NCBI GenBank assembly: GCA_030610325.1
Contig: JAUWRZ010000141.1
Coordinates: forward strand, 1 to 6,057
Direction: 5' to 3'
DNA: 6,057 nt
Source of the DNA: Sulfurimonadaceae bacterium
GTDB lineage: Bacteria > Campylobacterota > Campylobacteria > Campylobacterales > Sulfurimonadaceae
A program made the translations under genes and the position numbers. The notes below the pieces were generated by a model, which was given only the letters and a program-made list of their open reading frames with translations, had not been told where the DNA came from and ran no database searches. The first letter of the stretch is position 1; each line of letters opens with the position of its first letter. This document shows, piece after piece, positions 1 through 5,546 of the stretch.

Positions 1-343
1 ATGCATCCAAAGCAAAGTTCAGAGCGATCTTCTTCTGCTTCTTGTTCACTTTAAGATCGTAGTTACGATTGTTATGTGGACCGAACGCTTTACCACCACT
101 TCTCCATAGAGGAGAACGAGTAGAACCAGCACGAGCACCACCACGACCTTTTTGAGCAAATGGTTTCTTACCACCACCTCTTACTTCTGAACGGCCTTTA
201 GCTGTTGCAGTGTTCGCACGGATGCCTGCCTGATAAGACTTGACATAGAGATAGAGGTTATGTGGGTTGATACCCGCATAACTCTCTGGCAATGCCTGCT
301 CAGATGCTTTTTCAAAATTCTCATTAAGTACGATCGCGCTCAT
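1..343 (-). CDS. rplD: 50S ribosomal protein L4 (partial, 3' end outside window)
   Basis: This gene encodes large-subunit protein L4, which binds 23S rRNA early in assembly and whose extended loop lines the peptide exit tunnel. I translated it by hand from the ATG at 341-343. The 114 visible residues start [20 protein letters not shown]. Residues 56-73 are the Gly/Arg/Lys-rich extended loop ([18 protein letters not shown]), followed by [13 protein letters not shown] (77-89), which matches the GSGKKPWRQKG...SPIWRSGG region of E. coli L4. About half the protein is missing past the left edge. The start is set by a one-base overlap with the rplC stop (TAATG) and an AAAGG ribosome-binding site at 354-358 inside the end of rplC, so translation is probably coupled. 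It is the third gene of the S10 operon; rplW would be expected next. In E. coli L4 also represses its own operon, but no leader structure for this is evident here. Confidence 0.97.
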   Translation of the reverse strand, partial: MSAIVLNENFEKASEQALPESYAGINPHNLYLYVKSYQAGIRANTATAKGRSEVRGGGKKPFAQKGRGGARAGSTRSPLWRSGGKAFGPHNNRNYDLKVNKKQKKIALNFALDA

Positions 344-918
344 TATTTAACAACCTTTATACGACCAAGTGCGCCATTCGCACCCGGTACTGATCCAGCT
401 ACTGCAAGGATCCCGTTCTCTGCGTCATATGAGACGATCGTGTTCTTGACAGTCACTTGTACGTTACCGAACTGACCTGGCATCTTACGACCCTTCATAA
501 CACGACCTGGCCACTCAGCATTACCGATAGAACCAGTTCCACGCCCCATACGGTGACCATGACTAGCAGGACCGCCGCCAAAGTTCCAGCGTTTCATAAC
601 ACCACTGAAACCACGACCTTTAGTCTGGAATGATGACTTGACTACTGTTGCTTCCGCAAGAGGAGCCATATCTTGATCACCAGCTTCGCTATTAGCGACA
701 GTAAGTGTCGCAAAACGGTTAAACTCAGCAGAAAGACTATATTTCTTCTGCTTACCTTCTAAAGACTTGTTCATCTTCTTACCATCACTGTAAGCGACGA
801 CAGCAGTGCCATTGTCTACTTCACATACTTTTGACTCTTTAAGCTTCAAAAGAGTAACAGTAGTACTTGGAACGGTAATAGTACGGCTCATGCCGATCTT
901 TTCAACAATATATTCCAT
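343..918 (-). CDS. rplC: 50S ribosomal protein L3
   Basis: This gene encodes L3, a primary 23S rRNA-binding protein whose long finger reaches towards the peptidyl transferase centre. The 191-residue protein is complete and slightly shorter than the roughly 209 residues of E. coli L3. Diagnostic segments are KIGMSR near the start (7-12), [15 protein letters not shown] (99-113), GPASHGH (116-122), GSIG (129-132), then a KMPGQFGN segment and a C-terminal [13 protein letters not shown]. The residue aligned with the E. coli Gln150 methylation site (GSIGQNQ) is Glu135 here (GSIGNAE), so the PrmB-type modification cannot occur at this position. The ATG at 916-918 follows an AAGGAG ribosome-binding site that overlaps the rpsJ stop codon. 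The TAA stop (343-345) shares one base with the rplD ATG. The sequence is close to what I recall of Campylobacter L3, which supports a Campylobacterota source. Confidence 0.98.
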   Translation of the reverse strand: MEYIVEKIGMSRTITVPSTTVTLLKLKESKVCEVDNGTAVVAYSDGKKMNKSLEGKQKKYSLSAEFNRFATLTVANSEAGDQDMAPLAEATVVKSSFQTKGRGFSGVMKRWNFGGGPASHGHRMGRGTGSIGNAEWPGRVMKGRKMPGQFGNVQVTVKNTIVSYDAENGILAVAGSVPGANGALGRIKVVK

Positions 919-923
919 CAGTA

Positions 924-929
924 CTCCTT
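924..929 (-). promoter_or_regulatory. Ribosome-binding site of rplC overlapping the rpsJ stop
   Basis: On the minus strand the sequence reads TAAGGAGTACTG followed by the rplC ATG. The TAA (928-930) ends rpsJ and its last two bases begin the AAGGAG Shine-Dalgarno motif, five bases before the rplC start. A ribosome finishing rpsJ therefore sits on the rplC initiation site, which favours coupled, equimolar synthesis of S10 and L3. Confidence 0.85.
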
Positions 930-1239
930 ACTTGTCCATAGAGCGGACTTCGACATCCACTTCCGGCGCAAGATCAAGTTTCATCAGTGAATCGACAGTA
1001 TCCGGCGTAGCAGAGACGATATCGATCAGACGAGCGTGCATTCTGATCTCGAACTGCTCACGTGCATCTTTGTTGACGTGTACAGATTTCAAGACCGTAT
1101 ATTTACGGATCTTTGTTGGCAAAGGTATCGGACCGCGGATCTCCGCGCCAGTACGCTTTACAGCTTCAACGATAGAAGCTACCGAACGATCGAGTACACG
1201 ATGATCATAAGCTCTAAGTTTCAAACGAATCTTTTCCAT
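928..1239 (-). CDS. rpsJ: 30S ribosomal protein S10
   Basis: This gene encodes S10, a small-subunit head protein that also acts as NusE in transcription antitermination. At 103 residues it is the usual bacterial length. It contains the family hallmarks [16 protein letters not shown] (28-43) and [13 protein letters not shown] (54-66), followed by [18 protein letters not shown], matching the E. coli DIVEPTEKTVDALMRLDL segment. The ATG at 1237-1239 has a good ribosome-binding site (AAAGGA, 1245-1250) six bases upstream. It is the first gene of the S10 operon, as is normal, and is preceded by a 176-bp gap holding a strong candidate promoter. Nine bases separate its stop from the rplC start. Confidence 0.98.
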   Translation of the reverse strand: MEKIRLKLRAYDHRVLDRSVASIVEAVKRTGAEIRGPIPLPTKIRKYTVLKSVHVNKDAREQFEIRMHARLIDIVSATPDTVDSLMKLDLAPEVDVEVRSMDK

Positions 1240-1244
1240 ATTTT

Positions 1245-1250
1245 TCCTTT
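1245..1250 (-). promoter_or_regulatory. Ribosome-binding site of rpsJ
   Basis: The minus strand reads TTTAAAGGAAAAAT before the rpsJ ATG. The AAAGGA core lies five bases upstream of the start codon (1240-1244 between), a normal Shine-Dalgarno position, and fixes the rpsJ start. Confidence 0.75.
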
Positions 1251-1295
1251 AAAGAACTTGTCAGATCAAGCCTGACTATATTATTAGGGAGCGGA

Positions 1296-1324
1296 ATTAT
1301 ACCTAAGGGGGCGGAGAAGTTCAA
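1296..1324 (-). promoter_or_regulatory. Sigma70-type promoter of the S10 operon
   Basis: On the minus strand a perfect -10 hexamer TATAAT (1296-1301) is preceded, with a 17-bp spacer, by TTGAAC (1319-1324), which matches four of six consensus -35 bases. Transcription would begin near 1285-1292, leaving a leader of about 50 nt before rpsJ. The stretch just after the -10 (TCCGCTCCC) is a GC-rich discriminator, a feature associated in E. coli with ppGpp/DksA control of ribosomal promoters; growth-rate or stringent control here is an inference. The leader seems too short for an elaborate L4-type attenuator. Confidence 0.75.
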
Positions 1325-1363
1325 GGATATATGGGGTGTTTATGGAAATTTACACTATTTTGT

Positions 1364-1380
1364 TTCCTTTTTAAAAGGAA
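1364..1380. repeat. 17-nt AT-rich perfect palindrome
   Basis: TTCCTTTT and AAAAGGAA flank a single central base, giving an inverted repeat with eight-base arms. It lies in the gap between the flippase-like gene and rpsJ, about 40 bp upstream of the -35 box of the S10 promoter. As RNA it could form a weak seven-pair stem with a three-base loop, but no U-tract follows on either strand, so it is a poor intrinsic terminator. It might be a protein-binding site or chance in an AT-rich gap. Confidence 0.45.
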
Positions 1381-1415
1381 GTATGAAATATAAATAGTCT
1401 TAAAAGTGCATAGTC

Positions 1416-2309
1416 CTACATAACATCACGCTTAGCATCATCCATCTCTGCCGCATCGATCTTGACTGCTGCACCTATCATCGAAGAGATAGCTGTGATG
1501 ATAAAAAAGAGCATCGAGAAGCTCACTGCACTGTTCACGTCACCGCCGATAAGCTCAAAACCATAGAGAAAAGTAAGCTCACGTACGCCAATACCACCGA
1601 TGCTGATAGGCAAGACTGCTATGACCGAAGAGATCAGGAAGAGAGTCAGATAATCCACCATCTCAGGAGTAGAGGTAAGCGAGAGTACTATGCAAAGTGC
1701 TGCGACAAGTTGCATAGCCTGGACCCCAAAGGCATAGAGTGTCGTCGGGCCAAAGACAGGAAGAAAGCGTTCGAACATCCCTTTTGTCATATAGTAAGTC
1801 ACCGGCAGGACCAGTATCACCCCGATGATGGCTAAAGGCTGTAATAGAGGATGAAGAGCATTGAAGGTACTAAAGAGAAAGAGTATCCCTGCAAAAAAAA
1901 GTAACGCACTAAGACCACTGATGCGATCTAGCAGTGTTGCCTGCAACAGACCTTTATAGGGTGAACTAAAACGTTTATGAAGCAGATAGACCTTATAACC
2001 GTCACCACTGATACCACCGGGTAGAAAGAGATTATAGAACATCCCCATATAGTATAGACGCAGGTTCTCAAACTCACTTGACCTGATAGAGAGTATACGG
2101 AAATAGTAGTTTAAGCGGACCGAGCTGATGATCTTGGAGATATTGAACGCCACAAATGCCAGAAACAGCCAGAAGAGGTCCGCACCCTTGAGAGTACCCA
2201 GCAGTTCATCCAGATCGAGACTGGAGAGGACATAAGCGATAGCACCGACAGTCACAAGGACTTTCAGTGCTGTCTTAAGATGCTTCTTAAGCTTTTTTGA
2301 ATTCTTCAC
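1416..2309 (-). CDS. Flippase-like membrane protein (UPF0104 / LPG_synthase_TM family)
   Basis: This is a polytopic inner-membrane protein of about 297 residues, with roughly seven or eight hydrophobic segments. The family (PF03706) includes the membrane domain of MprF/LPG synthases and many 'flippase-like' proteins found beside glycosyltransferases. Family motifs are visible: YYMGMFYNLFLPGGISGDGYKVY split over 86-108, LLDRISG at 126-132, and LPISIGGIGVREL at 233-245. No soluble aminoacyl-transferase domain is present, so it is not a complete MprF. A role in handling the lipid-linked sugar made by the upstream GT2 is inferred from operon position. The start is uncertain: the longest frame opens at a TTG (2361-2363) with no clear ribosome-binding site and a 77-nt overlap with the GT2 gene. 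I prefer the GTG at 2307-2309, which leaves a 23-nt overlap and a Lys-rich N-terminus followed directly by the first membrane segment; a TTG at 2319-2321 is also possible. It is the last gene of the operon. Confidence 0.85.
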   Translation of the reverse strand: MKNSKKLKKHLKTALKVLVTVGAIAYVLSSLDLDELLGTLKGADLFWLFLAFVAFNISKIISSVRLNYYFRILSIRSSEFENLRLYYMGMFYNLFLPGGISGDGYKVYLLHKRFSSPYKGLLQATLLDRISGLSALLFFAGILFLFSTFNALHPLLQPLAIIGVILVLPVTYYMTKGMFERFLPVFGPTTLYAFGVQAMQLVAALCIVLSLTSTPEMVDYLTLFLISSVIAVLPISIGGIGVRELTFLYGFELIGGDVNSAVSFSMLFFIITAISSMIGAAVKIDAAEMDDAKRDVM

Positions 2310-3243
2310 TGGAGGCGTCAAACTCTTCTTTGACTGTGTAAGGTTTTTTGTTTTGCGACTCAAAATAGGTACGCATGATCAACTCTGCTACAAAACCTGT
2401 GGTTATGAGCTGTACACCCGCAAGTACGAGAAGTATGCCCAGAGTAAGCAGCGGACGATGTCCGATACTCTCACCAAACAGCTTTAGGACCAGCAAATAG
2501 GTGTTGATGATCCCGCCAAGGACTAATGCTCCGATACCCAGTGTCCCGAAAAGGTGCATCGGTTTGACACGGTACTTCTGAAAAAAGAGCATCAAGAGCA
2601 GATCACTCATCACCCGAAAAGTGCGTCCAAGACCATATTTTGACTCACCATGTTGACGGGCATGGTGTTTGACATCCATCTCCGTGATCGTAGCACCATA
2701 CATCTTGGCAAGCACTGGGATAAAGCGGTGCAGTTCCCCATAAAGTCCCAGGTTTTTAGCGACATCACGTTTAAATACCTTCAGCGTACAGCCGTAGTCA
2801 CTGATGTAGACACCCGTCGAGCGTCTGATTATCCAGTTGGCGATCTTACTGGGTACTTTACGCAAGAACATACCGTCCTGACGTTTCAGGCGTCGGCCTG
2901 CTACAAGGTCCCACCCCTCAGATTCAAGCTTCTCTATCATGCTTGGGATATCCTCAGGATCATTTTGAAGATCACCATCAAGCGTCACGATAAGATCGCC
3001 TTTGGCTGCTTCGATACCCGCTGCCATCGCAGTGGTCTGTCCATAGTTACGGTTAAAGACCAGCAGTCTCGTCTGCTCGTTAGCATGCTCTTTGATAAGC
3101 GGGATGGTCTGATCTGTCGACCCGTCATCTACCAAGATCAGTTCATACTCATACTTCTCATCAAGTGCACTATAGACCGCGTCCAGCAACAGTTTGACGT
3201 TTCCCTCTTCATCCATTACCGGGATGACTACTGAAAGCTTCAT
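2287..3243 (-). CDS. GT2 family glycosyltransferase, DPM1/ArnC-like, membrane-anchored
   Basis: This 318-residue protein would transfer a sugar from a nucleotide donor to undecaprenyl (polyprenyl) phosphate on the cytoplasmic side of the inner membrane. The GT-A fold starts at residue 1 (KLSVVIPVMDEEGN) and shows VDDGSTD (38-44), the NRNYGQ segment (64-69), the metal/donor site DGDLQNDPED (89-98) and the HGESKYGLGRT segment (198-208). Two C-terminal transmembrane helices lie at about 231-254 and 265-290, ending in AELIMRTYFESQ as in the DPM1-like bacterial subfamily (ArnC, GtrB and relatives). The ATG overlaps the stop of the upstream GT39 gene by 4 nt (ATGA) and has a strong GAGGAG ribosome-binding site. 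Its sugar cannot be determined: ArnC uses Ara4FN, GtrB glucose, and others mannose or GlcNAc. The C-terminal tail overlaps the start of the flippase-like gene. Confidence 0.93.
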   Translation of the reverse strand: MKLSVVIPVMDEEGNVKLLLDAVYSALDEKYEYELILVDDGSTDQTIPLIKEHANEQTRLLVFNRNYGQTTAMAAGIEAAKGDLIVTLDGDLQNDPEDIPSMIEKLESEGWDLVAGRRLKRQDGMFLRKVPSKIANWIIRRSTGVYISDYGCTLKVFKRDVAKNLGLYGELHRFIPVLAKMYGATITEMDVKHHARQHGESKYGLGRTFRVMSDLLLMLFFQKYRVKPMHLFGTLGIGALVLGGIINTYLLVLKLFGESIGHRPLLTLGILLVLAGVQLITTGFVAELIMRTYFESQNKKPYTVKEEFDASSEEFKKA

Positions 3244-4799
3244 TCTCTCTCCTCTTTCATCTTTAATATCTTCGCAAGTACTATCCCGTGCTTCTCATAA
3301 AGCACCTCATGCTCTTCAAAGGCTTCGAGTCTGGTCACTTTTGAGACTACTATCGATCCGACTCCAGGCTGGCTCTTGTTTGTCAACTTGCCGGAGTAGA
3401 CGACAAAACTCGGCATGTTCAAGCGCCACATATGGACATCATAGCCTCGCTCTTTTGCCAGCAGTGCGGCTTCCTTGATCGGAGCCTGTGCTATCGCCGC
3501 GTAGGTCGGCATGACAAAGCCGTTGATCCCTATGACACTAAGCAGACCGGTGATGATGAGTTTCTTGACTCGTGTCAGCATATTTGTCACCATCAGCCAG
3601 CCCAGCAGGGCGATGGCAAAGATAAAGAAGAGGTACCAGCTGAGTTGGAACTCCTGCGCGGCATCTTTCATCACCGCGCGGGCAAAATCATCACGCACAT
3701 GCGGCTCAGCCAATCCGGCGATCTCCGGGAGAAAGAGCAGTACGACATAAAGCATCACCAACGGCAAAAGCAACAGGATATCTGAACGGACTTTATCAAT
3801 ATGGATCGCCATGATAATAAACAGCGGCGTATAGCCATAGATGATATAGTGCGGCAGTTTTGTCCCCGAAAGTGAGAAGAAGATAAAGACAAAAAGGAAC
3901 CAGACGGCAAGAAAACGGAGCAGATCACTGCCAAACCACGACCGGACATCACGCAATGAGCGTAACAGCAGTGAGGTATAAGGGAGCGTACCTACAAGTA
4001 AGACAGGGATAAAGTAAAAGAGACTACCACCATGTCCTTCAAGCGAAGTGTTGAAGCGGTTCATATTGTGCTTGAAGAAAAAGCCATTGATAAACTTCTC
4101 ACCCTGATCCATATACTCCAGTATGTACCACGGAGCGGCAACAGCAAGAAAGATGGCTATGCCGATAGGATTGAACACGGTCTTCAGCCAGAACTTCCAC
4201 TCCCCTTTCATCACAAGAAAGATAAGACTTACTGCCAGTGGGACAAGTACTGCTACAGGCCCTTTCGTCAAGGCACCAAGTCCTATAAAAAGAAAGATAG
4301 CGTAAAGATAGCGCTTCTCCCGCTTCTCATAGTAGAGATAGATAGTAAACATGGATAAGGCGATAAAGAGGTTCAAAAGCGAATCAGCGATAGCTGCTTT
4401 AGCGATGATGCTGACCTGCAGTGCCGTTGCCATCATAAACGCCGCCATAACAGCCACAGAGCGCTCATAGAAACGGATGGTAAAAAGGTAAAGGACCATC
4501 ACCCATAAGGTCGCTGCTATCGCAGAGGGGAGACGAAATGCGAACTCACCGAGGCCAAATATCTTGACTGAGAGTGCTTGAAACCAGTAGATCAAGATCG
4601 GTTTATCAAAGCGAAGCTCACCATCAAGATAAGTAGTCAGATAGTTACCGCTGACTAGCATCTCGCGAGTCGCTTCACTGAAGGCACCCTCATCAAGATC
4701 AAAAAGCGGGACACTGCCTATGAGAAAATAGAAGCCGAAAAAGACCCCAAGGGCTAATACCGCCAGATCAAGTCGTGACATCACATTCTCACTATTCAT
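3240..4799 (-). CDS. ArnT-like GT39-family membrane glycosyltransferase
   Basis: This 519-residue polytopic protein belongs to the GT-C glycosyltransferases (PMT_2/ArnT type), which take a sugar from a polyprenyl-phosphate carrier and attach it to an acceptor on the periplasmic face. After the first membrane helix comes the first periplasmic loop with the acidic motif FDLDEGAFSEATREM (33-47; Asp36/Glu37), the likely catalytic region, then FDKPILIYW (64-72). Further family marks are AIADSLL (136-142), LTKGP (177-181), FKHNMNRF (242-249) followed by a histidine at 256, and SGTKLPHY (311-318). About ten hydrophobic helices are followed by a small C-terminal soluble part from about residue 430 with PSFVVYSGK, as seen in ArnT relatives. 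Length is close to ArnT (about 550). The ATG has an AAGGAG site and overlaps the PAP2 stop by 4 nt. The acceptor could be lipid A, another glycan or protein; I do not assign arnT because no other arn genes are visible. Confidence 0.9.
   Translation of the reverse strand: MNSENVMSRLDLAVLALGVFFGFYFLIGSVPLFDLDEGAFSEATREMLVSGNYLTTYLDGELRFDKPILIYWFQALSVKIFGLGEFAFRLPSAIAATLWVMVLYLFTIRFYERSVAVMAAFMMATALQVSIIAKAAIADSLLNLFIALSMFTIYLYYEKREKRYLYAIFLFIGLGALTKGPVAVLVPLAVSLIFLVMKGEWKFWLKTVFNPIGIAIFLAVAAPWYILEYMDQGEKFINGFFFKHNMNRFNTSLEGHGGSLFYFIPVLLVGTLPYTSLLLRSLRDVRSWFGSDLLRFLAVWFLFVFIFFSLSGTKLPHYIIYGYTPLFIIMAIHIDKVRSDILLLLPLVMLYVVLLFLPEIAGLAEPHVRDDFARAVMKDAAQEFQLSWYLFFIFAIALLGWLMVTNMLTRVKKLIITGLLSVIGINGFVMPTYAAIAQAPIKEAALLAKERGYDVHMWRLNMPSFVVYSGKLTNKSQPGVGSIVVSKVTRLEAFEEHEVLYEKHGIVLAKILKMKEERE
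3249..3254 (-). promoter_or_regulatory. Ribosome-binding site of the GT2 gene inside the GT39 gene
   Basis: The minus strand reads AAAGAGGAGAGAGA before the GT2 ATG. GAGGAG is five bases from the start and encodes part of the Glu-rich C-terminus (KEERE) of the GT39 protein. With the ATGA stop/start overlap this indicates translational coupling. Confidence 0.75.
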
Positions 4800-5425
4800 G
4801 ACTTCTGCTCCTTTTGAGGATAAAATAGTTCATACAGGACCAGCGTCGTCATAGCACCCACAAAGCCACCGGCGATCACATCACTTACATAGTGATGCGT
4901 AAGGATGACCCGGGTCAAGGCAAGCATAAGACCTATGACGATAAGCGGCCATCGAAAACGCGGGAAGAGCAGTGCGAATGCCAGCCAGACCCCGATGGCT
5001 GTCGTCGTATGACCCGAAGGGATAGAGCGTAAGTTTGATTCGGTCTCAAACCAGAAGAGTCCAAACTTATCTTCCATATAGTAAAACTTCGGTCTAGCCC
5101 GACCAAAGATGACTTTTAAGATGTTGGTGATGATCCCCGCGACAGCTGTCGTAGTAAAGACAAAGAGTGCCGCCCTGGCCATTAGCGGTTTACCTTTACG
5201 CCAGAAGAGATAGAGCAGCAGCGAGCCGACAAGGTAGATGCCCGCCTCACCAAAGTCCGTTAAAAAACTCGATATTGGAAAGTAAAAAGAGTCATCCCTC
5301 GGATAGAAAAAGTCGACAACAGGCTTATCAAAAAAGTTCCAGGAGATGATAATACCGACGATTGTCAGGAAAAAAGCGATATACCAGCTCCTTTTCACCG
5401 TCACTTTACTTAATTCTTTGAACAC
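4796..5425 (-). CDS. PAP2-family membrane phosphatase
   Basis: This inner-membrane phosphatase of the PAP2/type-2 phosphatidic acid phosphatase superfamily has about 209 residues and five or six hydrophobic segments. All three catalytic motifs are intact: K104-x6-R111-P112 (KVIFGRARP), PSGH at 136-139, and R172-x5-H178-x3-D182 (the H178/D182 pair, TRVILTHHYVSD). The active site faces the periplasm in this family. Members include undecaprenyl-pyrophosphate phosphatases, PgpB and lipid A phosphatases (LpxE/LpxF); given its operon with an ArnC-like and an ArnT-like enzyme, a lipid A phosphatase or a carrier-recycling enzyme are both plausible. An open frame continues upstream to an ATG at 5546-5548, but that start overlaps the divergent gene and lacks a ribosome-binding site. 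I chose the GTG at 5423-5425, preceded by AAGGAG, which gives the usual short N-terminus before the first helix. It is the first gene of the operon. Confidence 0.92.
   Translation of the reverse strand: MFKELSKVTVKRSWYIAFFLTIVGIIISWNFFDKPVVDFFYPRDDSFYFPISSFLTDFGEAGIYLVGSLLLYLFWRKGKPLMARAALFVFTTTAVAGIITNILKVIFGRARPKFYYMEDKFGLFWFETESNLRSIPSGHTTTAIGVWLAFALLFPRFRWPLIVIGLMLALTRVILTHHYVSDVIAGGFVGAMTTLVLYELFYPQKEQKS
4808..4813 (-). promoter_or_regulatory. Ribosome-binding site of the GT39 gene inside the PAP2 gene
   Basis: AAGGAG on the minus strand lies eight bases before the GT39 ATG and within the last codons of the PAP2 gene. It supports the first ATG (4797-4799) over a later in-frame ATG at 4779-4781. 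Confidence 0.7.
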
Positions 5426-5429
5426 AACG

Positions 5430-5435
5430 CTCCTT
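5430..5435 (-). promoter_or_regulatory. Ribosome-binding site deciding the PAP2 start
   Basis: The minus strand reads ATAAGGAGCGTT then GTG. AAGGAG is four bases from the GTG at 5423-5425. This strong motif, lying inside the longer open frame, argues that translation starts at the GTG rather than at the ATG at 5546-5548. Confidence 0.65.
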
Positions 5436-5476
5436 ATGATCACTTCGCCTGATGTGAGCGGGCAAATAGTCATAAA

Positions 5477-5504
5477 ATAATACACTATGTTGACGTAAAG
5501 TAAA
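5477..5504 (-). promoter_or_regulatory. Candidate promoter of the PAP2-GT39-GT2-flippase operon
   Basis: On the minus strand TATTAT (5477-5482; five of six -10 bases) is preceded by TTTACT (5499-5504; four of six -35 bases) with a 16-bp spacer. Transcription would start near 5470, downstream of the long-form ATG but about 45 nt upstream of the preferred PAP2 GTG, so it agrees with the short start. The remaining three genes have no promoter-sized gap before them and should be cotranscribed. Confidence 0.45.
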
Positions 5505-5531
5505 GTATAGGCGACACTAAGACCCTGATGG

Positions 5532-5537
5532 TACAAT
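5532..5537 (+). promoter_or_regulatory. Possible -10 element of the divergent ATPase gene
   Basis: TACAAT matches five of six -10 consensus bases, but no good -35 lies at the right distance (GCGACA at 5511-5516 has only a 15-bp spacer). If used, transcription would start near 5544, two or three bases before the ATG, giving an almost leaderless mRNA. That would fit the lack of a clear Shine-Dalgarno motif before this gene, but the call is weak. Confidence 0.25.
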
Positions 5538-5546
5538 ACCGTCACC

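Noticed and set aside
806..1204. Plus-strand open frames of 132 and 79 codons across rpsJ and rplC
   Set aside because: They are antisense to highly conserved ribosomal genes, have no ribosome-binding site or recognisable domain, and fit shadow frames.
1275..1280. TATAGT as a second -10 element closer to rpsJ
   Set aside because: The sequence 17 bp upstream (GGTATA) is not a -35 and overlaps the much better TATAAT promoter.
1416..2309. A full MprF lysyl-phosphatidylglycerol synthase
   Set aside because: Only the flippase-like membrane domain is present; the C-terminal aminoacyl-transferase domain is absent and the protein is far too short.
2650..3785. Plus-strand open frames antisense to the GT2 and GT39 genes (up to 194 codons)
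   Set aside because: The opposite strand carries unmistakable glycosyltransferase motifs throughout; the antisense products are low-complexity and lack any start signals.
1416..5425. Identification of the cassette as the classical arn aminoarabinose operon
   Set aside because: Only ArnC-like and ArnT-like enzymes are present; there is no arnA, arnB or arnD, and a PAP2 phosphatase is not part of that operon, so gene symbols were withheld.
5441..5460. TCAC...GTGA inverted repeat in the divergent region as an operator
   Set aside because: The arms are only four bases with a ten-base spacer, easily expected by chance.
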